DNA from: Vitrella brassicaformis
Lineage: Eukaryota; Sar; Vitrellaceae
Assembly: GCA_001179505.1 (NCBI GenBank)
Contig: CDMY01000616.1
Location: forward strand, 1-42,127
Length of the DNA: 42,127 bases
Reading direction: 5' to 3'
A program made the translations under genes and the position numbers. This document shows positions 11,721 through 22,824 of this stretch, piece after piece. Positions within the stretch are counted from its first letter, which is position 1. Each line of letters starts with the position of its first letter. The notes beneath the pieces are model-generated. The model saw only the letters and a program-made list of their open reading frames with translations, searched no databases and was not told where the DNA came from.

Positions 11721-14022
11721 TCAGCCGTTGTCAATGACATCTGACGACAGACAAAGAGGACAGACAGGCAGCAATCATGACACACACACATGCACGTGGG
11801 CTTGTTGCAATGCGTGTGTGAGTGAGTCAGCGTGTGTGTACTTTCGACATCCATCGTGACGACATAGGTGGGGACCACATGCTCTCTGACACACTCCTCG
11901 CCAGACGTCCTCTCGTACCCCTGCGTATGCAAAGAAAAGCGATGAGAGACATTGCATGCCGCCCGTGTCTCGTCAGGTTTGTGCGTGCCTGCGGACACGA
12001 GAGCGTCCCCTGGCGAAATATCAGCTGAATGCACTGGCCGCGCTGGTACTCGTAACCTGATGGGAGGCACACACACACACACACACACAATCACACAATC
12101 ACACCAATCGAGTCGGTTGGTGAGTGAGAGCGTCACCTCACCTAGTGGACATGCCACCTCAGGCTCGATCCTCTCCACCTTCACGCATACACCCTCCGCC
12201 AACCGGTCGCCATCAGAGCACTCCTGTCTGTATGGCCGCCTCCTTTGTCGGCAGCATCGGTCCTCACTGGCACCGCAGGTGTGGAAGTCCCGCGGGCACC
12301 TGAACTCGGGCTCCTCGTACGAAACCTCCATGCACTCGGGGATGCCATTGTCCTCATCCACGCCGCCGAGGTCGAATTCGCTGCCTGGCGGGCACTCGAA
12401 CATGGGCATCTCGCGGAGAATCTTCAACACGCACAGACACGAGAAGGTTCGTGCATAGGCAGGCAAGAGACAGGAGGGATCTGTCGCGTCGCCTTTCTCC
12501 TACCTGTATGCAGCTGTCAGGGTCTTCAGGGTCACGAACGAGGCCGGTAGGGCATTTGATGATCATTCGCTGGCAGCCGTCGCCATTCAGCTCGACGGCT
12601 GGCAGGTGCTCGCCATTGAGCTGGCGGTCGCGCTGCGTGTGGATGTCACACCCCACTGTGGCGGGGTACATATTGCGAGACACACAGGACACCTGACCTT
12701 CAACGCGCGACTCCCCATAGCCTTGCAGACAAAGAGCGTGTGTGCATGTAGGTGTCGCAACAACCAGGCCCTTATATAGTTACCTGGCGGGCACTGACGC
12801 TCCAGGGAGAGAGATATCCTCCTGACACACTCGAAATCGCCAGACTCTTGATCCACAAATCCGTCGGGACACGCCAATTGTGGCTCGACGTCCACTGTAT
12901 CGTCCACACAAGTGCTCCCTTCGTCGGTGGTGCTGCATGGACTGGGGGGCGATGCGGAATCTTCGCTGGTGAAAAGGCAGGTGGTCGTTGACTCGACGAG
13001 TGTTGAGCCACGAGGACAGCGCAATTCGCGGCGGCTGAGCTCGACGTCAAAGCACTCACCGTCAGTGAGAAGAGTCGCTGCGACACAGAACGGAGGAACA
13101 CACATACAAAGGGGAGGCATCACGTGGATGTCGCGTCTCTTCCCTCATCGTCTTACCATTGCACACATATAGGGGTTCGATCGTCTCCATCGCCACGCAA
13201 TCGCCGTCTTCGTCGAGTACCCCACCCGCCGCACAGCCAAGCTCTGGCGGCAGCGAGTCGACAGCCACGCAGAAGTCCCCCGACAAAGCACTTTTGTTGA
13301 AGCCATTCGGGCATGGTGGCTCTGCCCCCGGTGTGGCCTTGGCCTTGAGCAGGCACATCCCTCGATGCATGTCATACGGCTCGGGGCAGGTTTTGATGGG
13401 AACACGGGCCACAGACTTGACGCAGACGAGCCCAGAGGCATCCAGGTGCAAGCCCTGCACACAGACAAGGGACATGTGGGACATGTGATCGATATTCAAA
13501 CCACATAATAGGGGCAGGTCTTACTGCAGAGCAGTGGTTCTTCGGCTTGGCAGTGTACACTATCACACAGTCACCGTCACCGTCGTCCCATCCGTCCGGA
13601 CATCCGAGTGAGGGGGGGCTTTCGAACTTCATGACGCACCTGCCCCGCTCCAGGTTATACCCCTGTTCGCAGCTGAGCTCCGCAGCGGCCCACCGTCGCT
13701 CCACACATGCTATCTCCTCGTCATCCGATTCGGCGTTTCGCTCGGCACGAGAGCCCTCGGGACATGTCACCTGACACGTGTGTGAGGGATGGCAACACAC
13801 AAACCGGCAGATCTACCCTTCATTCGGCTCCTTGCCTTCGCAGGCCCGACCCCCACCAACCTGAGGTGGGATGCGGGTCATCTTGACGCATTCGTCTCTC
13901 AGCTCATCCATCTGGTACTTGTCCGGACAAAAGCTTTCCTGGGCGACAGACAGCAGAGCGAAGACGACGGAGACGAGCACCAGAGCGAATATGAAGACAA
14001 CCAACGCCGCCCTCAGCCGCAT
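11721..14022 (-). CDS. Secreted cysteine-rich protein of the oocyst wall protein (COWP) type
   Basis: Nine exons (14022-13861, 13770-13525, 13454-13157, 13077-12784, 12721-12504, 12421-12142, 12056-11989, 11920-11842, 11740-11721) join in phase to 554 aa. The N-terminus RLRAALVVFIFALVLVSVVF is a signal peptide. The rest is a chain of short modules of the form C-P-x-G-[YFW]-x(6-9)-C-V-x(6-10)-P-x(2-4)-C, for example LGCPDGWDDGDGDCVIV, PPCPNGFNKSALSGDFCVAV and LSCPQGYERTSGEECVRE. This is the pattern of type I repeats in Cryptosporidium oocyst wall proteins and their coccidian relatives, where disulfides build the tough cyst wall. A wall or extracellular role here is inference. The intron 11988-11921 starts with GC, not GT, yet its removal restores the CPQ-GYE module. 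A 96%-identical paralogous segment lies at the right edge of the window. Confidence 0.88.
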
Positions 14023-14090
14023 CTGCCAGATCCTCGGTCCTCCAGAACACACACCAGCACCTCACTCGAGAGCACCCTCGGGTGACCAAC

Positions 14091-14465
14091 TCACTTCCTT
14101 CGCAGACAACAAATGCATGGTACGAACGCTGTCAAAAGTAACACAATAGCGAAGCCAACCGCAGGCGAGATCGCGAGACCAACGGTTTTCTGGAGCCGTT
14201 TACTGAGGGATTCGCCCGTGTGTGTCGGTCTGCTGCCTGCCTCGTATATGGTCCCCCTTTCGATGACCTGCTCTGCTCCTCGTGACCTCTGTACGCCAGC
14301 TCTGTATGTAAGCATCTTCCTTGCTGTGTGCGTCGCCTCGGACGGAAAACACTCACTGCGTAGATACGATATCTCGGGACGCCGCAGACTGCAAGGCAAG
14401 CAATGCAGGACAGAAAAGGACAGAGCGCAGCAGGCAGCCACAGCGTGTAGCGCAGTAGCGAACAT
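14091..14465 (-). CDS. Small hypothetical membrane protein
   Basis: An open frame of 124 codons from ATG 14465 to TGA 14091. It starts with a cysteine-rich hydrophobic stretch and ends with a strong membrane helix (GFAIVLLLTAFVPCICCLRRK) directly before the stop, which suggests a short cytosolic basic tail. It lies only 69 bp upstream of the wall-protein start on the same strand and 109 bp from the divergent subtilase start. The stop overlaps a donor-like GTGAGT, but no acceptor joins it in frame to the wall protein. It could be a separate gene, or the last exon of a gene with other exons upstream; unrecognised. Confidence 0.4.
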   Translation of the reverse strand: MFATALHAVAACCALSFSVLHCLPCSLRRPEISYLRSECFPSEATHTARKMLTYRAGVQRSRGAEQVIERGTIYEAGSRPTHTGESLSKRLQKTVGLAISPAVGFAIVLLLTAFVPCICCLRRK

Positions 14466-14573
14466 CTGTGTGTGAGTGTGAAATGAGCAGATGAGGCCAG
14501 TGTCAGGGGCGGCATTTCAGCGGCCATTGAGGCGGTCGTCAAGCCGACCCATGGGATTCAGCTCGATTCTGTC

Positions 14574-17079
14574 ATGCTTGACCTCGCTCTTCACGCAATG
14601 GAAGACGTAAGTACCCTCGCGCACTGCACACTCACAATCCCCACCCTACCTAGTCTCACTGTGTTGCTGGGTCCGTCCGGTGATGCCTGCAGGTATTTTA
14701 CGAGAGCCAGCAGCAGGCGTCGGGAAACGCCACTTCATCAGTATCCGCGATCGACCCGTTCGGCCTATCGTCGGGTTTCGGTCCATCCTTCCAGCGACAT
14801 CGAGGTCTTCTCCGCGACCCTTCGAAGCTGCCACTCTTTGCAGAAGCGACGCACACAGTGGCAACTCAGGAGGGCGTATACGCTGATATCACCATCGATC
14901 CGAGACTCGCCACCTTTGATGGCTTACGGACCACCATGGCACAGCTAGACGCACTCAATGTCACCCACCTCACCCAGTACCGACACGTCATCGGCGGACT
15001 CGTGCCGTTCCACAACATTGCTGGTGTGGCCGAGATGGAGAGCGTGCGCGTCCTGCGGGCGTCGCAGGCCCGTGTGGTGCCCGTTGCGGACGCGTCGGTG
15101 GACAAGGAGGCTGCGTCTGCCCGAGAGATGTATGGTGTCAACGGGTCGACGGTGAGGTGTGTGGGGGTGCTATCTGACTCTTTCAACAACACCCGCAATT
15201 TTCAAGATGACATCGATGTGGTCGCGGAGACCGATACGGCTGATGGCAACGATGAGGTAGGGGAGACGAGGCAATGGATTGGGTTCACCCATCCGTGTGG
15301 AGCTGCCTTTGTCTGTCTGTGTGCAGGGTGCTAGGATAATGCGGCAGGTGCATGAGGCCCTGCCTGGCCTGAGGAGCTTCGCTTTCAACACTGCCCTTCA
15401 CGGCCAGGCGGCCTTCGCCGCGGGCATCGAGAGCCTCACCGAGCAGACGGGCTGCAACGTCCTGGTACATCAGACATTGGCACGGTGCATGCGCGGACAC
15501 CAGGCGGCTCGTGCATCATGTGTCATCAGGTGGATCATGTGACCGTGTTGCAAGAGCCCTTTTTCGCCGACTCCGTCATCGCAGAGGCGATCGACACCGT
15601 GGCCGCGAAGAACACCTCCTACTTCTCTGCCGCAGGTGAGGGGGCGGCGGCGCCACGTGCAGAGAGAGGAGGACAGCAGGCGATTGTCTATGTGTCTGGT
15701 TGGTCAGGAGGATTCGACGCTGCGGGTCTCTTCGAGACGTATGAGGACTCCGGCGTCAGCGAGACCGTCTCGCTCTTCGGACGTAAGAAGGCAAAGGGCA
15801 CAACCAGCACTGAGACAGCCACTGGGCGAGGAGTTGTCTGTTTGCCGTCTGTTGCTAATAGGGTCCCTCCCGTACACGTGGCACAAGTTTTCGAGTACAT
15901 CAGACTTCGACCTGCCCATCAGGATAGCCGCAAACACCACCGCCACTCTCGTGCTGGTCAGTGAGCGGGGGGTCAGGGGATGCATCCACCTTCATCATCC
16001 ACACACGCCTGTGTCATGCCGATGTCTGTCTGTACACGTGTGCGCAGAACTGGGCTGACCCTTATGTGTCTGCAGCTGGTACAGGCACACACAGACACCC
16101 CTTGGGCACTCATCCACGGAATCTTCCCACTGTGTTGCCCTATGCAGGCGAGTCTTCTGGTGGTGCTCTGACCGACTTGGACCTCTTTCTTTTCACGCCT
16201 GACGGCGCCGACGTGTTGGCGAGCGGCATCTCGAGCAACAAAGGGGCAGACCCCATCGAAATCGCCTACTTCACTGTAACAGAGAGAGACGAAAAGCAAG
16301 AGAGGTCGTATTGTGCATGTCCCTGCTGTGTGTCGTCTGTCAGAACGACGGCCCTGGAGAGGACTTCATCGTGCGTGTGGGCAAGTACATCACACACAAG
16401 TAGGCACACACACCAGCAGAGTCGAGGCAAGCAAGCTGTCGGCACCCTGGGCGTGTGCGTGTGTGTTCAGCGCCTCCACATCCGAGGCCGACTTCGAGTC
16501 GCCCGATCCCGACCACATCGGACTCGTTGGCTTCTCCGTCATCGACGTCCACGGCCACATGAAGGGACCCACTCAGTATGGTCACTCGACAGCTGCGGGC
16601 GCATCGGCCGTCGAAGCACCACAAACCGAGGTACGCATCACATCAAGCCAAGGGCGATGTTCATGTTCACCCGTCAATCAGGGCCCGCTGAATTTTCCCC
16701 TCCTGTATGACGCGACCGGCCAGCGGCTTCCCGAGGTCACCTACCGCCCCACAGCCGGCTTCGCATCCGCCGACGCTGCACAGGTGGTGGCCCTCGCCGC
16801 CATGATCAGGGAGAGCGACGAAGCCCTGACGCCAACAGAGGTCAACACAGTCATCCAACAGACCAATGGTGAGCGAGATGAGACACACGGGGGCTGATGG
16901 GTGCATGTGTGGTTGGTTCGTTGCTTGTCGCGACTGCAGCCAGCGTGACGGCTGCGTTGGCGGCGTTGAAGGATGGGTCGTGGAGGGCGGCAGCGGCGCC
17001 GGGCGAGAGTGCTGGTGCTGGAGACGAGGGCACCAGTGGTGATCAGCAGCACGACGAGGAGATGCTGGGGACTGCGTGA
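14574..17079 (+). CDS. Subtilase-like (S8-type) protein with altered active site
   Basis: Twelve exons join in phase to about 570 aa: 14574-14606, 14693-15256, 15327-15464, 15530-15635, 15708-15782, 15862-15956, 16048-16078, 16148-16275, 16344-16399, 16471-16630, 16682-16868, 16940-17079. Similar to a bacterial-type subtilase group in which CVGVLSDSFN carries the Asp, a VHD-like motif the His, and a SAAGN motif the oxyanion Asn. Here VHE is kept in MRQVHEALPG, and GQAAFAAGIESL, LQEPFFADSVIAEAID and YFSAAG match the family as I know it. The C-terminal half is a beta-rich domain (TDLDLFLFTPDGADVL). The oxyanion Asn appears replaced by Gly, and the GTS-A-AP serine motif is degraded to GFASADAAQ. 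The start is uncertain, because the frame stays open upstream of 14574 and no signal peptide is seen. Proteolytic activity is therefore doubtful. Confidence 0.82.
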
Positions 17080-18493
17080 TGACGTGTCTATGACTGTGAC
17101 GGTGACTGTGCTGTGCTGTGCTGCCATGTTGGTTGTGCGTGTGGGTCCATAGACCATCTGTCTGTCTATCTGTCTGCCTATTTGCATTTTTGTCCGTACG
17201 CACGTAGGGGGCCAGCCAGGCTGCCTTGTAGACTGGCTGGCCGGCTGGCGGGTGCGTATGCGCAAATGCATATATGCATGCAGGCATGGCGCCGTCGGTG
17301 GTTAGGTCGGTCGGTCGGTCGGTCGGCCGGTCGAGTGGATGTATCGCATTTGCGCCGTCTGGCCTCCCTGTCTCTCTCTCCCCTCTCTCTCTCTCTCTCT
17401 CTCTCTGAGCTCCACCCAGCAACGTAGTGAGACGCGTGTCAGATCGCAATGAAAGCCACCAATGCATCCATGGATGTATAGGCAATGGACACAAAATTGA
17501 GGGCATTTGGTAAGACAAGTGCGTGGTGGTGTCGTGTGTGTCTGTCGTGTGTGTGCCCTGCCTGCCTTCATGTGTCCGGTTTTCAAACTGGCCCCACGTG
17601 TATGTATGTGTGTCTGTCTGTCTGTCTGTCTGTGTGTACGCGCGCATGAGTGTATGAGAATGCTTTCATAACTCATTTGTCCCGCCTCTCTCCTCCCCTC
17701 CCTCTGTCTGTCTGTCTGTCTAATCTCTCGCTGCCTGCAGCTTGCTGTGTGTGCGTATTTGTGCACGTCCGTGTGTGTGAGTGTGTGTCGGGACATACAG
17801 ATCGATCGGCGCTTTTATACATGTCATATGGTGTGTGTGCGTGTGCGTGTGCGTGTACGTGTGTGTGCGCATGTGGCTGGTTGCACAAATATGTGCATAT
17901 ATTTACAGACATGCCTGCACACATGGACACACGTCATCTCGTGCTGACTGTCTGAGTGAATGTATAGACCTTTCAGCCCTCCTTCGTTCATCGCTTCATT
18001 GTGTCTGCTCGCTGTCTGTCGCTTCGCTTCATTCCACACACAACGCAACACATACAGTCCATCGTAGTCATGCAGATCATTCACTGTGAGTCTCTCAGTA
18101 CGCTGAAGTACCAACAGTCCCGGTGTATATCACCGTCAAGACAGCCAACCGTGTGTTCATCCATCCATCCGTCCGTCCGTCCGTCCGTCGTAAGGACAGA
18201 ATGCTCTCGCGTGCCGTTTTTGCGACGATCCAAGCGTCTCGCCCAACCAGCAGTGTTGCATCACACACAGAGAGAGGGATAGAGTTAGACAAACAGGACA
18301 GCCAGACAGACAAACACCCCTTTGCCCATCCCGTCGATAGCCCGCTGCCCTTTCAGTACCAGTACATCTGCCCCCCAACAGGCAGCCAGTTGATGTCAAT
18401 GTCACTGTCTGCCTCTCCCAAGGGAGGGCCAAAAACCGCCCCACCGCCGCCATTGTTGCCCTCCATGGCCTTGTGCGCAGTGTCCACACACCC
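17080..18493. repeat. Microsatellite-rich convergent spacer
   Basis: 1.4 kb with no credible gene. Tracts include GGTC repeats at about 17,307-17,331, a TC run at about 17,376-17,405, TGTC repeats at about 17,609-17,633 and 17,705-17,721, GT-rich alternating tracts at about 17,830-17,875, and CCGT/CATC repeats at about 18,157-18,189. Several long open frames here come only from the repeats. Confidence 0.75.
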
Positions 18494-20067
18494 TCACCGC
18501 CCACCGCTTGGCTGAGATTGCGGCGGCGGAGGTCTTTTCGCCGCTGCACTCCTTCCTCCTTTCGAGTGGTCGTCCGGCTCTGTTGAGGCGCTGGTCACTT
18601 CTGAGAGGCGGTATGTGGGGGTGGGCAAAATGGGAAACGGGAAGGGCAGGTGCGGCGGCGAGGCCGGGGGGGACGCAGCGCTCGACGAGGGCGTGAGGGA
18701 GGGCGGCGACGGCCCTCCTGGAGCGCCCAATGACGCCGCCTGTATCGCATCCTGGCTGCTGCTGCTGTGGTTGTTGTTTTGTCCCTCTGTCTGCCTTCGG
18801 TCCTTCTTGAGTTGTTTGTTATAGGCGCGGGATCTGTGGTCGGGGTGGTGGCAGAAGAGGCAGCCTGGCCCATTGCTGCACCGGTTGCTGCGCTTGAAGG
18901 CGAAGACGCAGGCGCGGCAGAAGCCCTCGGTGTGCCAGATGGACCCGATCGACATGGACTCTCCCGATGCTGTGCACGGAATCAAAGACGCCAGAGACGC
19001 TGCATATCAACAGACAAGGACAAATTTCTTTGTACGGCTTTCGCCTTCCCGTGTGTTTGGTGTAAGTGCTTACGCGTGACTTCCATGACTGTGTTGAAGG
19101 GCTCCTTCTTGCCCATGAGGGCCACAAGCCTCCTACGCAGCGCCTCCAGCACTTCTTTCTTCTCGTCCTCGCCCATCTCCTCCCCCAACACAGCAGCGGC
19201 TGGCAGGTCGTCCTCGTCGAGACATGCGAGCGCCATCCTCTCACCGAGATCATCAATCTCATCATTCGTGTCCTCCACATCAACCCCTCCCTGCTGGCCG
19301 CTGCTCGATGAGGGCTCCTCGGGCTCCGGCGCCTCCATCATGGCGTGGTGCGCGAAGGCCGGGCCCTCCTGCTGCTGGAAGGGGTGCAGCGTTGATATGA
19401 TCGGCGACAGCAGGGTGTCGGGATCTCCTGACGCCGCGGCAGACGGGTCTCCTTTTGTCTTTGACAGGGTCAGCGGAGACGGCAGCAGTGGCGAGTGAGA
19501 CCTGTCGGGCTGACCAGCAGCGGCCTTGTTGCCCCTGCAGCTTTCAATCCACTGCATGAATGGGTGCTCCGCCTGTGTGCCGACGTAGTGGTCGTACTGG
19601 CTGGCCGAGTAGCTCCTCTCCCTCTGGAGGGGCCGCGGCATCAGAAACGGATCGCCCTCGCCAGAAACGCCGCCCCACTCATACGACATCGTCAGGTCGT
19701 ACGCACCTACATGGCTGCCACGTGTGCTGTACCGCCCTGGCGACAGGGTGCTCGCGGGGCTGATGCCGCCCTCTGTCTCGTCAGTGGCCGTCAGAGCGAG
19801 GGGAGACGGCAGCTCACCGATAGCCGATTGGCATCCGAAGTACTCTGGTGTGAACCCATGAGGCGTGATGGGGAAGACGGGAAAACCTTGGTGTGGAAAC
19901 GGGTTGGGGAGGAGGGCCGGGGCCTCTTGGGCGGCCTGGGGCAGAGGAAGCAAACCACGCCTGCAAACCACAAATGACAATTTCAGGACGGAAATCGAAG
20001 TCACCATCCTTGTCGCTTACTCGTCGTCCGGAAGACACATTCCCGGAGGTCCTGACGCCATCGGCAT
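18494..20067 (-). CDS. CCCH-type zinc-finger protein of the alveolate form
   Basis: Three exons (20067-20021, 19960-19074, 18999-18494) join in phase to 479 aa. The C-terminal third carries a finger of the form SIGSIWHTEGFCRACVFAFK followed by C-x5-C-x2-C-H ending LFCHHPDHRSRAYNKQL. The S-x-G-S-x-x-H-x2-G-x-C-x2-C lead-in followed by CxxC-HH is a pattern I know from many dinoflagellate and apicomplexan proteins, where it is presumed to bind RNA. The N-terminal two thirds are disordered with Pro/Ser/Gln-rich stretches, a segment of acidic residues (DTNDEIDDLGERMALACLDE) and a helical stretch before the finger. An RNA-binding regulator is the likely role (family inference). The start at 20067 is the first ATG in the frame of exon 1; an upstream 5' exon is possible. 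Confidence 0.82.
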
Positions 20068-20554
20068 GGCTCCCTCATGCTCCTGGTGGGGCCCGCCAGT
20101 GCGAGAAGCTGAGCCTCTCTTGTGGGCCATCGGAAGCATCCCCAGAACCTTCACGCCTCTCCAGGACGCTCAGGTGGCCCAGACGGCCGGCACGGACCGT
20201 CGAATGAGCACGTCTATGCCCAGGAACTGCAGGATGACGGGTCAGAAAAACTCGAGAGCCATTCGGAGGAAGAGCGATTGAAAACGGATAGTCGTTGCAC
20301 TTTGGCACCGACTGGTGAATGTCTCGGAGACTTGACACTTCCGTTTTCAAATGCGAGCTTCGAAACGGCCATCTAAGCTCGCAGGGGGAGATAGTGAACC
20401 GCTGCAGGAGAAAAGGGACAACGGCAGATCTACCCTCTTCCCGAACGACAAGAATCTCTTTGCAGGTGGGCAAATGCCGGTCCTCATTCAGGGCTTTCTT
20501 GTGTGTGCATCTGAGCCTGTGGGCGCTTACACTCAGATCTGACGCAGCAACACC
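20068..20554. promoter_or_regulatory. Divergent spacer between CCCH and four-TM genes
   Basis: 487 bp between two divergent start codons. No convincing coding exon or repeat seen; presumed to hold both promoters. Confidence 0.4.
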
Positions 20555-21136
20555 ATGGCAGTGGCTGACCTGATCGCCTCAGGTATGCGCCGCACGCAGG
20601 CAGGCCCGTGAAGAGAAAGCAGACGGCCCTGTCGTGTTTGCACGGTGTCGTTTCAGGCCTGGCGGAGATTGTGTTTGCGGTGGTGGTGGTTGGGCTGATC
20701 ATGTGGCTGCCTTATGTCGACTGCGGGCCGAAGCACAACTCGGGCCACATGCTCATGTGCCAGTTCGCCATGGCGATCCACGGCATTCTGCAGTGCCTCC
20801 TCAGCCTGGCTCTCCCGGATGGTCTGTGGTATTATGGCGGCAGGTGAGCATCCGCAGGAATGACCTCACACGCAACACAGCACACTCGAGTGTATCTGTT
20901 GGCCTGCGTGTGTGCGTGATGCTGTGTGCAGCTGGTTTCTGGTGATCTTCTGCATCTTGTCGTGGGTGGTGCCGCTGCGGTTCTTCTTTGAGTCGTTCAG
21001 TGACAAGCTGCGCGGCAAGAAGTGGTGGCTGTTTCTGATGTTCTTCTGCTTCATCATCCTGAGCATCCAGTACGTGTGGATCTTCATCGAGTTCATGAGG
21101 AGGTACACCGGGGGATCCATCACCATACGCTTCTAG
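20555..21136 (+). CDS. Four-TM membrane protein, function unknown
   Basis: Exons 20555-20582, 20657-20843 and 20932-21136 join in phase to 139 aa. Hydropathy shows four helices: AEIVFAVVVVGLIMWLPYV, a second around HGILQCLLSLALPDGLWYY, a third WFLVIFCILSWVVPLRFFF and a fourth WWLFLMFFCFIILSIQYVWI. Loops carry DCGPKHNSGH between helices 1 and 2 and a basic SDKLRGKK between 3 and 4. The end, RRYTGGSITIRF, is short and basic. I do not recognise the family; the size and helix count fit small tetraspan proteins of the secretory path. Codon phase and the clean splice sites make the gene itself solid. Confidence 0.85.
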
Positions 21137-21803
21137 ACAGGCAGACAGGCAGGCAGACAGGGGGACACACGAGCGTACGTGTACAGTGAGAGGATGCATG
21201 TCTGTCTGTTTCATACCGTCACACACGCGCGTCCGTTCTCTCTCTCTTCCTCCCTCCCTCAGATGAACGCCATCGACTGCACGAGTCGGTGTGGGGTTTT
21301 GGCATGCGTCGTGTGAGTGTCTGTGTCGTCGCATTTATGCGGTCTTGGCGTGTCATGTGTATTTCTCTGGCCATTTTCTAGATAAGGGGCTGCCTGACAT
21401 GTACATTGCCGTCGATGTGGGCCTTTTCTTGTGGTCGTTGTTTGCGTCAAGTGCATGGATGGATGATGGAGGATGCAGCTGGGAGAGCTGCACGAGGCCC
21501 CGCCATTTTGTCAAGCAGAGAGAGAGGTGGCTGTACTGACCGACCCACAGGCAGAGACGTGCCTCTGTTATGTGCCCATACATCACATTAAGTACACACG
21601 TACGTACACGTTTCTTTCTGATACACCCGCTTTATTGATGGCCCACGAACACTCTGTCCTGCTGTAAACCAGTCCGTGAGATGTCCGAGCTTGTCATGCG
21701 CGGGTCTTGTGGTGGAGGGTGAGCGAGACAGGCTGTGTAGCTGTGCCAATCGTCTGTGAATGCGCCTGTGATCTTTCCACCTCCGTCGGACTGCCATTGT
21801 TCG
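21137..21803. other. Gene-poor region downstream of the four-TM gene
   Basis: CAGG/CAGA tetranucleotides right after the stop (21,137-21,160), then mixed sequence with no supported exon. Confidence 0.5.
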
Positions 21804-21858
21804 CAAGCTTCACTGAGAGGCGATGTCAATATCCACACGCGCCTCTCAGTGAAGCTTG
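21804..21858. repeat. Perfect 19-bp inverted repeat (hairpin)
   Basis: CAAGCTTCACTGAGAGGCG at 21,804-21,822 is followed by its exact reverse complement at 21,840-21,858, with a 17-nt loop. The stem would be very stable in RNA or in single-stranded DNA. It lies in gene-poor DNA, not beside a supported gene end. Confidence 0.9.
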
Positions 21859-22086
21859 AGCACCACAGTCATTCGACGAGGGGACAGAGCCGCCATTGAG
21901 TCGCTTTTGAGTCAGACAGAGGGAGGCGATTGAGGTTGTGTTGTTGCGTGTGTGTCGTGTGGCGGCTCTCGTGTGACACTCTCTCATTCCAGCTCGATCC
22001 GCACGGCATTGCGTAAACGCCACCGTACGGTATTGACCCAATTCCGCGTTGGGTGGGTGTGCTTCAGGGATGCCATGCCATCATGA

Positions 22087-22270
22087 CCATTACACGGACC
22101 ACTAGACGGCGTCGTCGTCGTTTTACCGCGAGCTTTGGCGAGCTTTTGCAGACCTTCCGTGGAAAGAATTGCACCCAGTGCCCGCACCCTTTGAGCACAC
22201 CACCAGCAAACAGCACACACCCCCACCTCAGGGGCGTCCAGGATCAGCGAAAAAAACGGTGAAAACACCA
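22087..22270 (+). repeat. Direct repeat, copy 1 of an unidentified element
   Basis: Starts with CCATTACACGGACCACTAGA and ends near ACGGTGAAAACACCAC. The same order of blocks (TTTTACCGCGAGCT, the CACCTCAGGGGCGTCCAGGA block, CGAAAAAAACGGTGAAAAC) recurs 353 bp downstream. No long ORF or terminal inverted repeat is visible, so it is not assigned to a transposon class. Confidence 0.75.
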
Positions 22271-22439
22271 CTACAGGCAAAGACGAAGCGAAGGGACGCA
22301 TCGATTACCACAGAAGAAGCATCTAAGCACAAGCAGCAATCCATAGGACATCCCCACGCCTCAGTGCCCTCCGACACCAGCAGAAAAGTTGGCAAAAGGA
22401 GCACCAGAAGTGGAGCACACAACAACGACACAGCGACAG

Positions 22440-22618
22440 CCATTACACGGACCACTAGACGGGTCGTTTTACCGCGAGCTATGCTAGCTTTTTCAGAAAA
22501 CCCGTGGAAGAAGTTGCATCCATTGCCCACACGATTCTCAGCACACCAGCAGCACACAGCACACCCCCCCACCTCAGGGGCGTCCAGGACGAGCGAAAAA
22601 AACGGTGAAAACAGCACC
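22440..22618 (+). repeat. Direct repeat, copy 2 of an unidentified element
   Basis: Second copy of the unit at 22,087, diverged by substitutions and small indels (roughly four fifths identical by eye). The conserved blocks lie in the same order, with the 5' end and the CACCTCAGGGGCGTCCAGGA block most similar. Confidence 0.75.
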
Positions 22619-22824
22619 AGAAGCGGGGAACACACCAAGACAAACAGAGAGGGAACCAAAGGGACACTGCAGAAGGCACGCAGGAGGCCACACACCAGCG
22701 AACGAAACCCATAGAGCACGCTTGGCGCAAGAAGGGCAAAAGAAACGACGAAAAACGCACGCAGAAAGACGCTGCCACACGTCTGCCCCTCAAAGCGCAC
22801 AGAAAAGGTTGCTTTGAGCACCCA

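Noticed and set aside
17590-17640. TGTC runs as a CRISPR-like array
   Set aside because: Plain microsatellite without spacers, in a eukaryotic genome.
16667-17796. Long minus frames rich in Thr, Arg, Asp and His
   Set aside because: Made by CA/TGTC-type repeats without stops; no protein character.
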